DNA of 64,000 nt from UBA2040 sp963977135 (lineage in GTDB: Bacteria; Bacteroidota; Bacteroidia; Flavobacteriales_D; Crocinitomicaceae): the NCBI GenBank assembly GCA_963977135.1, contig CAXBNN010000007.1, forward strand, positions 78,216-142,215. The letters run 5' to 3'. Every line of letters begins with the position of its first letter. The stretch's first letter is position 1. The notes under the pieces are model-generated. The model was not told where the DNA came from. It saw nothing but the letters and a program-made list of their open reading frames with translations, and did not search any database. Shown one piece after another: positions 52,165 to 60,769 of this stretch. Position numbers and translations under genes: made by a program.

Positions 52165-54266
52165 CCCAACCCAACATTAAACCCTTCATCCAAAACCAAT
52201 TTCGCATCCTTCGGTTGTGGATTTCCTGGAATAACAAAACCTCTAATGGTTCCGGTTTTTCCTTTTTGGATGAGTTGTGTTAATTGCGATTCAGTTAGTT
52301 TTTTGCCGAGTAATTCAAAAGGAATTTTGAAGCCGCAAGCTTTGTAGTCTGAACAACCAATGGCCGTTTTGCCTTTCATGATTTTGGCTTTCTTGCATTT
52401 TGGGCATTCCAAATCTTCGAGTTTGACTTTCTCCTTTTTTACACGAGGTTTTTTGGGTTTGGCGTCTGCTTTTGCTGGTTCTTGAACGATTTGAATTGGC
52501 CGATGTGTATTGAAAATAACGTCATCACACAATTCACGAACCATTTGGAATAATTCGCCTTTGAAAACTTCAGATTCGTATTCGCCTTTTTCAATCAATC
52601 GGAGTTTCTTTTCCCAATCGCCAGTCAATTCTGCACTTTTTAATACTTCACTTTGAATGGTTCCAATCAAACCAATTCCAGTTGGAGTGGCGATGAGGTT
52701 TTTGCGCTTTTTCTCTATGTATTTTCTACGGAAAAGGGTTTCAATAATGTTTGCTCGAGTAGAAGGACGACCAATTCCGTTGTCCTTCAAAAGTTCACGC
52801 ATTTCTTCATCATCAACTTGTCGGCCGGCGGTTTCCATTGCTCGAAGTAATGTTGCTTCCGTGTAGTATTTCGGCGGAGAAGTTTTTCCTTGATGAACAA
52901 AAGGTTCGTGTGGACCACTTTCGCCCTCTTCAAAAACAGGCATTATTTTTTCTTCTTCTTTGTCGGCTTTTTTGGCTTTGTCTTCTTGATAGATTTCACG
53001 CCAACCTAGAGAGATAATTTGTTTCCCAGTTGCTTTGAATTCTAATGTGTCGACTTTGCCCATAACCGTTGTATTAGAAACGATACACTCAGGATAAAAG
53101 ACCGCAATGAAGCGTTTGCAGATCAAATCATAGATTTGTTGTTCAGCTGGTGAAATACCACTAGGAACGATTCCTGTTGGAATAATAGCGTGGTGATCTG
53201 TTACTTTTTTATCGTCGAAAACTTGTTTGCTTTTTGGAATAGGAGCTTGCAAAAGTTGCTCCGTGTAACGAGAATAATATTTCAATCCACGCAAAATATT
53301 CTGAATTTTCGGATGTAAATCTTCTGTCAAATAAGTAGTATCAACCCTTGGGTAAGTGGTTAATTTTTTCTCGTACAAACCTTGAATGTATTTCAACGTT
53401 TCATCTGCAGAAAAACCATACTTCCTGTTGCCATCAACTTGTAATGAAGTCAAATCATACAATCGAGGATTTCCTTCTTTTCCTTCTTTTTGCTCGAAAG
53501 AGACAATTTCAAAAGGTTTGTCTTTCAAATATTCTAAACCTTTGTTCGCTTTGTCTTCCGATGTCAAACGATCGATCTGACATTGAAATTCGGTTTCGCG
53601 GTAGAGCGTTTTCAATTCCCAGTATTCTTCAACTTTAAATCCATCGATTTCTAATTGTCGCTGAACAATCATGGCTAGAGTAGGGGTTTGCACACGCCCG
53701 ATGGATAAAGTTGCCTTTCCCATGCCGAATTTCTTGGTAAAAAGTCGAGTTGCGTTTATGCCTAACATCCAATCGCCAATGGCACGAGCAGCTCCGGCTT
53801 GATACAATAAATCGTATTTTTTGCCGTCTTGCAATTTCTCAAATCCTTCGCGAATCGCTTCTTCCGTCAAAGAGGAAATCCACAATCGTTTAATCGGAAC
53901 TTTGCATTTTGCTTTGTGCAAAACCCATCGTTGAATCAATTCTCCTTCTTGCCCAGCATCCCCGCAGTTTATGACTTCATCAGCCATAGCGACAAGTTTT
54001 TCTATGCAGGCGAATTGTCTTTTCACACCGTTGTCGTCTATTACCTTAATGCCAAAATTCGTCGGAATTATCGGCAAATCTTCCAACTTCCAGTATTTCC
54101 AATTCTCGTTGTAATCGTGAGGTTCTTTTAGAGTACAGAGATGACCAAAAGTCCACGTTACGCAATAGCCATTTCCTTCCCAGTAACCATCGTTGCGCTG
54201 TTTGGCTCCGATGATTTCTGCGATGTCTTTCGCGACACTAGGCTTTTCGGCTATGCAGAGTTTCAT
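52161..54266 (-). CDS. topB: DNA topoisomerase III (type IA)
   Basis: A 701-aa type IA topoisomerase. TOPRIM: E7 (CIAEKPSVAKDI) and CGDAGQEGELI with D103; the Gln in DAGQEGE replaces the usual Arg and is common in Bacteroidota TopB. The catalytic Tyr is Y305 in LTTYPRVDTTYL. A C-terminal zinc-finger-like segment (LECPKCKKAKIMKGKTAIGCSDYKACGF) follows about residue 635. It ends in a Lys/Gly-rich tail. The gene starts 25 bp after folA on the same strand. Confidence 0.93.
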   Translation of the reverse strand: MKLCIAEKPSVAKDIAEIIGAKQRNDGYWEGNGYCVTWTFGHLCTLKEPHDYNENWKYWKLEDLPIIPTNFGIKVIDDNGVKRQFACIEKLVAMADEVINCGDAGQEGELIQRWVLHKAKCKVPIKRLWISSLTEEAIREGFEKLQDGKKYDLLYQAGAARAIGDWMLGINATRLFTKKFGMGKATLSIGRVQTPTLAMIVQRQLEIDGFKVEEYWELKTLYRETEFQCQIDRLTSEDKANKGLEYLKDKPFEIVSFEQKEGKEGNPRLYDLTSLQVDGNRKYGFSADETLKYIQGLYEKKLTTYPRVDTTYLTEDLHPKIQNILRGLKYYSRYTEQLLQAPIPKSKQVFDDKKVTDHHAIIPTGIVPSGISPAEQQIYDLICKRFIAVFYPECIVSNTTVMGKVDTLEFKATGKQIISLGWREIYQEDKAKKADKEEEKIMPVFEEGESGPHEPFVHQGKTSPPKYYTEATLLRAMETAGRQVDDEEMRELLKDNGIGRPSTRANIIETLFRRKYIEKKRKNLIATPTGIGLIGTIQSEVLKSAELTGDWEKKLRLIEKGEYESEVFKGELFQMVRELCDDVIFNTHRPIQIVQEPAKADAKPKKPRVKKEKVKLEDLECPKCKKAKIMKGKTAIGCSDYKACGFKIPFELLGKKLTESQLTQLIQKGKTGTIRGFVIPGNPQPKDAKLVLDEGFNVGLG

Positions 54267-54291
54267 ATAATTAATTACGAATTACGAATTG

Positions 54292-54798
54292 TCAATTCCT
54301 TGTGTATTTATTTACTTGAAACTCCGTTTCATGCTTGGCATCTTTTTCGTGCATTTGGATAACCTCAACTTTCCATTGTGAAAGATCGAATTCAGGAAAG
54401 AATGTTTCTGCGTCGTAGCTTTTGTTCACATGAGTAATATACATTTCTGTAATTAAATTGCTCTCCAAAGCTTGCTTGTATATTTCGCCACCTCCAATAA
54501 TGAAAATGGTTTTCTCTTCTTCGTTTTGGTATTTTTCCCACACTTCATTTAAGTTGTGAAGTACAATTGCGTCTTCCGCATTGAAGGTTTTATTTCTCGT
54601 CAAAATGACATTTTCTCTATCAGAAAGTGGGCGGTATCGAAGTGGAATAGAATCCCAGTTTTTACGACCCATAACAACGATATGTCCGACAGTAGTTTCT
54701 TTGAAAAACTTCATATCTGCAGGCAAATGCCACATCAAATCATTATTCTTTCCGATGCCTCTTTCCAAGTCCATCGCGACAATTAGTGCTACTTTCAT
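54292..54798 (-). CDS. folA: Dihydrofolate reductase
   Basis: NADPH-dependent DHFR, 168 aa, full length. ALIVAMDLERGIGKNNDLMWHLPADMKFFKETT is the N-terminal cofactor/folate site with the active-site Asp in PADM. VVMGRKNWDSIP is the NADPH loop and IIGGGEIYKQALE the second glycine motif. It lies 9 bases after thyA, so folate recycling and thymidylate synthesis are co-transcribed. Confidence 0.95.
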   Translation of the reverse strand: MKVALIVAMDLERGIGKNNDLMWHLPADMKFFKETTVGHIVVMGRKNWDSIPLRYRPLSDRENVILTRNKTFNAEDAIVLHNLNEVWEKYQNEEEKTIFIIGGGEIYKQALESNLITEMYITHVNKSYDAETFFPEFDLSQWKVEVIQMHEKDAKHETEFQVNKYTRN

Positions 54799-54807
54799 TT
54801 GAAAAAT

Positions 54808-55602
54808 TTAAACGGCTACAGCGCCTTTGATATGTGGGTGAGGATCGTAGTTTTCTAATTCAAAATCTTCTAATTTGAAACTGAAAATATCTTTCACGTT
54901 CGGGTTAATTTTCATTGTTGGCAAAGGACGAAGTTCTCTGCTCAATTGCAAATGTGTTTGTTCCATGTGATTGCTGTACAAATGTGCATCACCAAAAGTG
55001 TGAACAAAATCACCAACTTTCAATTCACATACTTGTGCCATCATCATTGTCAACAAGGCGTAAGAAGCGATGTTGAACGGTACGCCCAAGAAGGTGTCTG
55101 CTGATCGCTGGTACAACTGACAACTTAATTTTCCATCGGCTACATAGAACTGAAACATGGTGTGACATGGTGGTAAAGCCATATTGTCGACGTCCGCTAC
55201 ATTCCATGCCGAAACCAACAAGCGACGAGAATTGGGGTTGTTTTTTATTTGTTCCACCAACTTCGTTATTTGATCGATTTCTTCACCATTTTTGCCTGGC
55301 CAAGAACGCCATTGATGACCATAAACAGGACCTAAGTCGCCATTTTCATCAGCCCATTCATCCCAAATGGAAACACCATTATCTTTCAAATATTTGATAT
55401 TGCTATCGCCATTCAAGAACCAGAGTAACTCAACAATAATAGAGCGTAGGTGAACCTTTTTTGTCGTTACTAAAGGAAATCCTTTCGATAGGTCAAAACG
55501 CATTTGATGACCAAAAATAGATGTAGTTCCAGTTCCAGTTCTGTCTCCTTTGAATGTGCCTTCGTCAAGAATACGGCGAAGTAAATCGTGATATTGTTGC
55601 AT
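54808..55602 (-). CDS. thyA: Thymidylate synthase
   Basis: Makes dTMP from dUMP using methylene-THF. 264 aa, the same length as E. coli ThyA; catalytic C146 in LPPCHTMFQFYV; RTGTGTTSIFG, GPVYGHQWR and HTFGDAHLYSNH are the other signatures. Operon with folA. Its start is almost directly opposed to an overlapping plus-strand ORF at 55588, so its promoter must overlap that gene. Confidence 0.97.
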   Translation of the reverse strand: MQQYHDLLRRILDEGTFKGDRTGTGTTSIFGHQMRFDLSKGFPLVTTKKVHLRSIIVELLWFLNGDSNIKYLKDNGVSIWDEWADENGDLGPVYGHQWRSWPGKNGEEIDQITKLVEQIKNNPNSRRLLVSAWNVADVDNMALPPCHTMFQFYVADGKLSCQLYQRSADTFLGVPFNIASYALLTMMMAQVCELKVGDFVHTFGDAHLYSNHMEQTHLQLSRELRPLPTMKINPNVKDIFSFKLEDFELENYDPHPHIKGAVAV

Positions 55603-55833
55603 GATTATTTGTTCTCTGTTATAGACATCGAAGATAAGGAATTAGATACTTTTTTAACGGTGAAAAATGCTTTTGTATCTAGAAGATATTCACAGTTTGA
55701 AATAGAGCCAAACTATTTTAAGTTGGGTATGATGGCAAAAGTGCCTTACAATCAAGATAGCCGCTGTACTGAAAAGTTTAGATTTGAAACTTTCGAATTG
55801 TGCAAAAAACGCTTAGATTTGTTTCGGATATGA
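55588..55833 (+). CDS. Hypothetical 81-aa protein or gene remnant
   Basis: An open frame with GTG start (55588) overlapping the thyA start on the other strand, ending TGA where the next gene begins (ATGA at 55830). A start at TTG 55609 is also possible. Residues FKLGMMAKVPYNQDSRCTEKFRFETFELCKKRL have no recognised domain, and no membrane segment is visible. The tidy ATGA junction supports coding; the missing promoter space argues for a remnant of a larger gene. Confidence 0.35.
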   Translation: MILLHDYLFSVIDIEDKELDTFLTVKNAFVSRRYSQFEIEPNYFKLGMMAKVPYNQDSRCTEKFRFETFELCKKRLDLFRI

Positions 55834-56213
55834 ACAAATTACTATTGTCTTTTATTTTGATTCTGTTTTGTGGAATGCAACTTTCTGCTCAAACGCGTTT
55901 GAAACGTAAATATTACGGAACTTATGAAGGACAAATTAATGAATATCCAATTCAAGTTGGAAATAAACTAATTCAAGTTAACTCCGTCCCCATTCGTATT
56001 GAAATCAATGCAGGGTATTTAAATATACAAGTTGGAAAATTATCCACTCGTGGCAATTACAAAGTTCTTTTTGAAGCAGATGATTATTTTGTTTTGGACG
56101 CGATAATGGAAAACCAATACATTGGCGAACGAATAGTCGTTTTTAAAAAGGGGAATAAAATTTCAAGGGATGGATTGTTTCCACAGCCAAGCGCCCGCTT
56201 ATTTAAAAACTAA
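55830..56213 (+). CDS. Small exported protein, unknown function
   Basis: A 127-aa protein with signal peptide (about 1-20, LSAQ) from the ATG at 55830, which overlaps the preceding frame's TGA. The mature part is short beta-rich sequence (YYGTYEGQINEYPIQVGNKLIQVNSVPIRIEINAGYLNIQVG). No domain recognised. It converges with the kinase gene at 56210-57556, and the two stop codons share three bases (CTAA). Confidence 0.65.
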   Translation: MNKLLLSFILILFCGMQLSAQTRLKRKYYGTYEGQINEYPIQVGNKLIQVNSVPIRIEINAGYLNIQVGKLSTRGNYKVLFEADDYFVLDAIMENQYIGERIVVFKKGNKISRDGLFPQPSARLFKN

Positions 56214-57556
56214 GCGACTTTTGGTATCAAAATCGTGAATGTTGTGCCTTTCCCAACAGCACTTTTAACATCAATTTTTCCTTTGTGAGCATCTACGATT
56301 AGTTTTACGTAGAACAGCCCTAAGCCAAAGCCTTTAACATCATGTCTATTGCCGGTGTGAACGCGGAAGAATTTTTCAAAGATATGAGGAATATCTTCTC
56401 TTTTTATACCAATTCCGTTATCCTCAATTTCAATTTTCAAGTACTTATTTTCATTTTTTGTTCGTACATGAATTGAAGGAGTTTCAGTGGTATATTTTAT
56501 TGCGTTGTCTATTAAATTGTAGAGAACATTGGAAATGTGCACTTCGTCTGCTCGAATCGCGTCATCTGTTGCGCCCAAATTCAAAGAAATGGTTCCGCCT
56601 CTTTCGCCTTGATTGAACTCAAAATTGTCTTTTACTTCTTCAAGTAGTTCATGGATGCTGATCGTTGATTTTTTAAGAACCACTTGTTCTTTGTCCAATT
56701 TTGCTACATTCAACACGCGTTCTACCTGATTTTCAAGACGTTTGTTTTCTTTGTGAATGATGCTTGCAAATCGTTTGATTTTTTCTGGATCATTCGAATA
56801 GTCATTTTTCAAAAGTGTTTCACTCGATAGTCCTATAGTGGCTATTGGCGTTTTTAACTCATGCGTCATATTGTTGATGAAATCATTTTTAACCTCCGAT
56901 AATTTTTTCTGTTTCAAGATAATCGAAAGAGAAAATCCGAAGAATAAAAATACGAGTAATACTATCAGTAAAATGTATATCCAAGGTGCGAAGAAGTTTG
57001 CTTCGTTTATCGCAGACTTGTCGCTAATATTTGGAAAGAAAACTGTAAAATAATGTCCATCTTTTTTCCAACTTAACCCTTCTGAGGGCTGGACATAGGT
57101 TGTGTCGTCACCTTCATTGTTGGTTATATTATTATGGTAATGTATAATGTTTCCATATACAATCGAATCAGAAAAACAATCATAAATACCATATTGAAAA
57201 TCTTGATTCAGATTCTGATTATAGAACTTCTCTTTCAGCAGGTTTTCTAAATAAAAAGGATGCAGCTCCTCGTTAATATCTACTACGAAATAATTCGTTT
57301 TTTTTTGTCTAATTGCTTCATATAAGGCCGAGCTATCGCCTCTTTGCTTTGACACATCGGAAAGAACATCGCGAAGTGCTCGGTGGGCTTTTTCGGAGAA
57401 TTGGACCAAGTTTAAACTATCCTCTCTATTCTGAATTTCAACACTATTTTTTTGAAGAGTAACTGTTTTATTTAGCCAAATCAGCTGCAACGCAACAATG
57501 GCAAAGAGTGAAAAAACACCCAAATAAATCAAATAGTTTATACTTCCTTTTCTCAT
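56210..57556 (-). CDS. Sensor histidine kinase, orphan
   Basis: A 448-aa membrane kinase: TM1 about 10-29, an extracytoplasmic domain of about 150 residues, TM2 about 190-214. H-box MTHELKTPIAT with H232, N-box NLIDNAIKYT, G1 EDNGIGIKRE, G2 GFGLGLFYVK. It has no neighbouring response regulator. The domain order and motifs match the kinase at 33185, so it is a paralogue. A partner elsewhere, perhaps the regulator at 32502, is a guess. The three bases after it separate it from the ThiF gene. Confidence 0.9.
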   Translation of the reverse strand: MRKGSINYLIYLGVFSLFAIVALQLIWLNKTVTLQKNSVEIQNREDSLNLVQFSEKAHRALRDVLSDVSKQRGDSSALYEAIRQKKTNYFVVDINEELHPFYLENLLKEKFYNQNLNQDFQYGIYDCFSDSIVYGNIIHYHNNITNNEGDDTTYVQPSEGLSWKKDGHYFTVFFPNISDKSAINEANFFAPWIYILLIVLLVFLFFGFSLSIILKQKKLSEVKNDFINNMTHELKTPIATIGLSSETLLKNDYSNDPEKIKRFASIIHKENKRLENQVERVLNVAKLDKEQVVLKKSTISIHELLEEVKDNFEFNQGERGGTISLNLGATDDAIRADEVHISNVLYNLIDNAIKYTTETPSIHVRTKNENKYLKIEIEDNGIGIKREDIPHIFEKFFRVHTGNRHDVKGFGLGLFYVKLIVDAHKGKIDVKSAVGKGTTFTILIPKVA

Positions 57557-57559
57557 TTT

Positions 57560-58684
57560 CTATCGCTCAATTTCCATTAACCACGCAATAATCCCGCCAC
57601 GAAGATTGTATAGATTGTCGTAACCATGCGTTTGCTGCAAATAGTTGATTGCATTAGCGCTACGGCCACCCATTTTACAATGAATTACAACTTTTTTATC
57701 CTTACTTATTTCTGCAAATCGTTGAGGGATTTCACCAAGAGGAATAAGTTCACCATCTAAATTTTTTTCTTTAAATTCATGGATTTCTCGCACATCTATC
57801 AATTGAAAATCTTCTTTGTTATCTTTCATAGATTTCAATTCGGCTACAGTAACTTCCTTCATTTCTTTATTCGTTTTAATTCCACAAAATTGTTGATAGT
57901 CAATTAACGTTGTTTGCTTTGGAGGATTTCCTCTGAGAGGGTTTTCGTCGTCAAAGGTAAAATTAAGCAATTGGGATTGATGGGTCAAACTATTGTATTG
58001 AAACAGTTTCCCAATTAGTGGCTCTCCAATTTCAGTAATAATTTTTAGACATTCCATTGCCATTGTGCTTCCAATTATTCCTGGCAATGCTCCTATCACA
58101 CCACCTTCTGCGCATGAAACAACGTCATTTGGATTTGGAGGTATAGGAAACAAATCTCTGTAATTTGGACTGCGACCACCATCTTTAAGAACCGCATTGA
58201 AAACGGAAACTTGTCCACTAAATTGCTGAATGGAACCGTGAATGTTCACTTTGTCTGTTAGAACACATAGGTCGTTTACAAGGTACCGAGTGGGAAAGTT
58301 ATCTGTTCCGTCTATTATGATGTCGTATTCATTTGCAATTTCAAATGCGTTTTCAGAATTTAAATAAGTTGAAAAAATCGTTATTTGAATGTTTGAATTG
58401 AGTGCGGCTAATTTAGTTTTTGCAATTTCAGCTTTGCGTTTGCCTAAATCATTTTCGGTATACAAAATCTGACGATGAAGATTGTTTCTTTCAATTTTAT
58501 CACCATCAACAATCCCTATTTTTCCAATTCCAGCTGCCGTTAAATACTGTAAAACAGGACAACCCAAAGCACCAGCACCAATAACCAAAACCTTTGCAGA
58601 TTTTAATTTTTCTTGAGCCGATTCGCCGAAACCATCTAGTCGAATTTGACGGCTGTAATGTTCTAGTTCTTCTTTGGAAAGCAT
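57560..58684 (-). CDS. ThiF/MoeB-type adenylyltransferase fused to a rhodanese domain
   Basis: A 374-aa protein. The ThiF/MoeB E1-like domain (residues about 1-245) has VIGAGALGCPVLQYL (nucleotide-binding), NLHRQILY, DGTDNFPTRYL, and the Cys in VVSCAEGGVIG. The rhodanese domain (about 270-374) has VIHCKMGGRSANA with C336 as the persulfide-carrying residue. It would adenylate the C-terminus of a ThiS/MoaD-like carrier and move sulfur. The paired CxxC zinc motifs of MoeB are not seen. 3 bp from the kinase gene. A MoCo or thiamine role is not decided by context. Confidence 0.85.
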   Translation of the reverse strand: MLSKEELEHYSRQIRLDGFGESAQEKLKSAKVLVIGAGALGCPVLQYLTAAGIGKIGIVDGDKIERNNLHRQILYTENDLGKRKAEIAKTKLAALNSNIQITIFSTYLNSENAFEIANEYDIIIDGTDNFPTRYLVNDLCVLTDKVNIHGSIQQFSGQVSVFNAVLKDGGRSPNYRDLFPIPPNPNDVVSCAEGGVIGALPGIIGSTMAMECLKIITEIGEPLIGKLFQYNSLTHQSQLLNFTFDDENPLRGNPPKQTTLIDYQQFCGIKTNKEMKEVTVAELKSMKDNKEDFQLIDVREIHEFKEKNLDGELIPLGEIPQRFAEISKDKKVVIHCKMGGRSANAINYLQQTHGYDNLYNLRGGIIAWLMEIER

Positions 58685-58690
58685 ATGATA

Positions 58691-58880
58691 AAGTTACAAG
58701 TTTGAAAGTTACAAGTTACAAGTTGTTTGCTACGCAAATGCAAAGTTTCAATTTCTGTATGGGAAGTACAACTGATATGCATAGCATAAGGTGCAAATAA
58801 GCGAAGCTTAACTCTGCTTAAAAAACTTGTAACTTGCAGAACGCTTCAAAGAAGCCGTTCAACTTGTAACTTGCAACTTT
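58691..58880 (-). repeat. Dispersed repeat, copy 3 (reverse orientation)
   Basis: Same family as 41408-41586, read on the minus strand. The 22-bp arm is at 58839-58860 and the ends show the CAAGTTn-type 7-base units and the TTTGCATTTGCGTAGCAAACAA-type block; the central part differs and the second arm is missing. It ends a few bases before the ferredoxin-NADP reductase stop at 58885. Confidence 0.75.
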
Positions 58881-58884
58881 GTAA

Positions 58885-59895
58885 TTAAAATCCTTGAACT
58901 CCGTTGACAGTCGTATATTTCAGAATATTCTTTTTGTCTGGATAAATTCGAGCAAAGGCAGATTGAACCGCCAAAGTGCCCTCGTGGAATCCACAAAGAA
59001 TTAGTTTCAATTTGTTTTCGTAATGATTGACATCACCAATCGCGTAGATTCCAGGAATGTTTGTTGAATAATCCAATGTATCAACTTTTATTGCATTCTT
59101 CTCAATTTCCAGCCCCCAATCAGCGATAGGTCCTAAACTTGGTTTCAATCCAAACAATGGAATGAAGTGATCAGTTTCTATAATCATTTCACCATCTTTT
59201 TGATGTGTGACAACTACTGAGTCAACTTTTCCATTTCCATTGATTCCAGTCACTTCTGCTTCTGTGATCAATCTTATTCCTCCTTTTTCAGAAAGATCTA
59301 TCACTTTTTGAACTGAATCTAAATGTCCTCGGAAAGAGCTGCTGCGATGAACTAAGACCACTTCCTTGGCAATTTTCTTTTCTGCCAAGAAATACGCCCA
59401 ATCCAAAGCGGAATCACCACCACCGGCAATAACACAGCGTTTTCCACGATAGAATTCTGGATCTTTAATGATGTATTCAACTCCTTTGTCTTCGTAGTCG
59501 GTAAGATTTTCAATAGGTGGTTTTCTTGGTTCAAAAACGCCCAGTCCACCGGCAATCATTACAATCGGAGCTTGGTGTTTCGTTCCGCGAATTGTTGTTA
59601 CTATGAATTGATCGTCATCGGTTTTCTCGATTGAAACAGCAGCTTCACCCAAGGTAAATCCAGGTTTAAATGGTGCCGCTTGTTCCATCAAATTGTCAAC
59701 CAATTCTCCAGCTAAAACTGATGGAAAGCCAGGAATATCGTAGATTGGTTTCTTTGGATAAATCTCTGAACACTGTCCTCCAGCTTGTGGTAAAGAGTCA
59801 ATTAAATGACACTTTAATTTTAATAAACCTGCTTCGAAAACCGTAAACAAACCAACTGGTCCGGCTCCAATGATAATTATGTCTGTGTGAATCAT
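58885..59895 (-). CDS. Ferredoxin-NADP reductase, TrxR-like type
   Basis: A 336-aa flavoprotein. FAD site GAGPVG (11-16), second glycine motif VIAGGGDSALDWA for NADPH, and the C-terminal GIYAIGDV FAD motif. It lacks the CxxC of thioredoxin reductases, so it belongs to the YumC/TrxR-like FNR class that reduces ferredoxin or flavodoxin. Length normal. The gene is bracketed by copies 3 and 4 of the dispersed repeat. The ATG at 59895 is 50 bp from copy 4. Confidence 0.85.
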   Translation of the reverse strand: MIHTDIIIIGAGPVGLFTVFEAGLLKLKCHLIDSLPQAGGQCSEIYPKKPIYDIPGFPSVLAGELVDNLMEQAAPFKPGFTLGEAAVSIEKTDDDQFIVTTIRGTKHQAPIVMIAGGLGVFEPRKPPIENLTDYEDKGVEYIIKDPEFYRGKRCVIAGGGDSALDWAYFLAEKKIAKEVVLVHRSSSFRGHLDSVQKVIDLSEKGGIRLITEAEVTGINGNGKVDSVVVTHQKDGEMIIETDHFIPLFGLKPSLGPIADWGLEIEKNAIKVDTLDYSTNIPGIYAIGDVNHYENKLKLILCGFHEGTLAVQSAFARIYPDKKNILKYTTVNGVQGF

Positions 59896-59946
59896 GTTTT
59901 TATTTCTTCAATTCGAGTGCAAAAATAAACAAACTAGATGTATTTT

Positions 59947-60093
59947 AGTTGCAAGTTACAAGTTGTTTGCTTTGCAAATGCAAAGTTACAAGTTCTGTGT
60001 GGTCATAATGTGTGAACTATGCAGCATTAGTCTAAGCAGACAGGGCTCGCAACTTGAAGAACGCTTAGAAGAGGCCGTTCAACTTGCAACTTG
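59947..60093 (-). repeat. Dispersed repeat, copy 4 (reverse orientation)
   Basis: Same family in the same orientation as copy 3. The arm at 60059-60080 shows three changes from the consensus arm. The TTTGCNTTTGCAAAGCAAAC-type block and the CAAGTTn unit ends are present. Its last bases touch the stop of the SPOUT methyltransferase gene (60096). Confidence 0.7.
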
Positions 60094-60095
60094 TT

Positions 60096-60629
60096 TCACA
60101 AGAACTTCTTCGAAAACTCCCAAAGCACAACGCCTGCGCAAACACTAACGTTTAAACTATGCTTCGTTCCAAATTGTGGAATTTCTATAACGTGATCGCT
60201 CAGATCAACAATTTCTTGATTCACACCATCGACCTCATTTCCGAAAACTAAAGCGAATTTTTCCTCCTTTAAGGTTGAAATATTTTGTAGTAAAGTGGTT
60301 TCTTCAGTTTGTTCTATAGTACAAATAGAATAACCGTCTGATTTTAATTTTTTACTTAATTCAACTATGTCATCTACATGCTCCCAAATCATGGATTCAG
60401 TTGCTCCAATAGCCGTTTTATTAATGTCGCGATGAGGTGGTTTTGCTGTTATTCCGCACAAATAGATTTTCTCAACGTTGAAAGCGTCGCATGTTCTAAA
60501 AAATGAACCGATATTGTTTAAACTTCGGATGCTATCCAAAATTACCACCAAAGGAAATTTCTTCTGTTGCTTGAAGGTTTCTTCCGAAACGCGATCCAAT
60601 TCCCAAAGCTTAAGTTTCTTATTCATCAT
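60096..60629 (-). CDS. SPOUT (TrmH/SpoU-family) RNA methyltransferase
   Basis: A 177-aa AdoMet-dependent ribose methyltransferase. VVILDSIRSLNNIGSFFRTCDAF (about 28-50) is the RNA-binding and knot region, KFALVFGNEVDGVNQEIVDLSDHVIEIPQFGTKHSLNVSVCAGVVLWE the cofactor-binding knot. Target is probably a tRNA or rRNA ribose. Either Met at the start (M1 or M2) could be used. The stop touches repeat copy 4. Confidence 0.85.
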   Translation of the reverse strand: MMNKKLKLWELDRVSEETFKQQKKFPLVVILDSIRSLNNIGSFFRTCDAFNVEKIYLCGITAKPPHRDINKTAIGATESMIWEHVDDIVELSKKLKSDGYSICTIEQTEETTLLQNISTLKEEKFALVFGNEVDGVNQEIVDLSDHVIEIPQFGTKHSLNVSVCAGVVLWEFSKKFL

Positions 60630-60769
60630 GCAATTTTATGTAAAAGTAGGATTTATTAAGTGATTCTTGTTTTAATAAAATTCCTCGATTGTTGATAAAG
60701 AGAGTTAAAAACAAAGCTATTTCCGAGAAGGCATTTTTAACTTAGCGACTCAAAAAACAAACGAACATT

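Noticed and set aside
54268..54300. TTACGAATTACGAA direct repeat between folA and topB
   Set aside because: It is a two-unit AT-rich slip repeat without further features.
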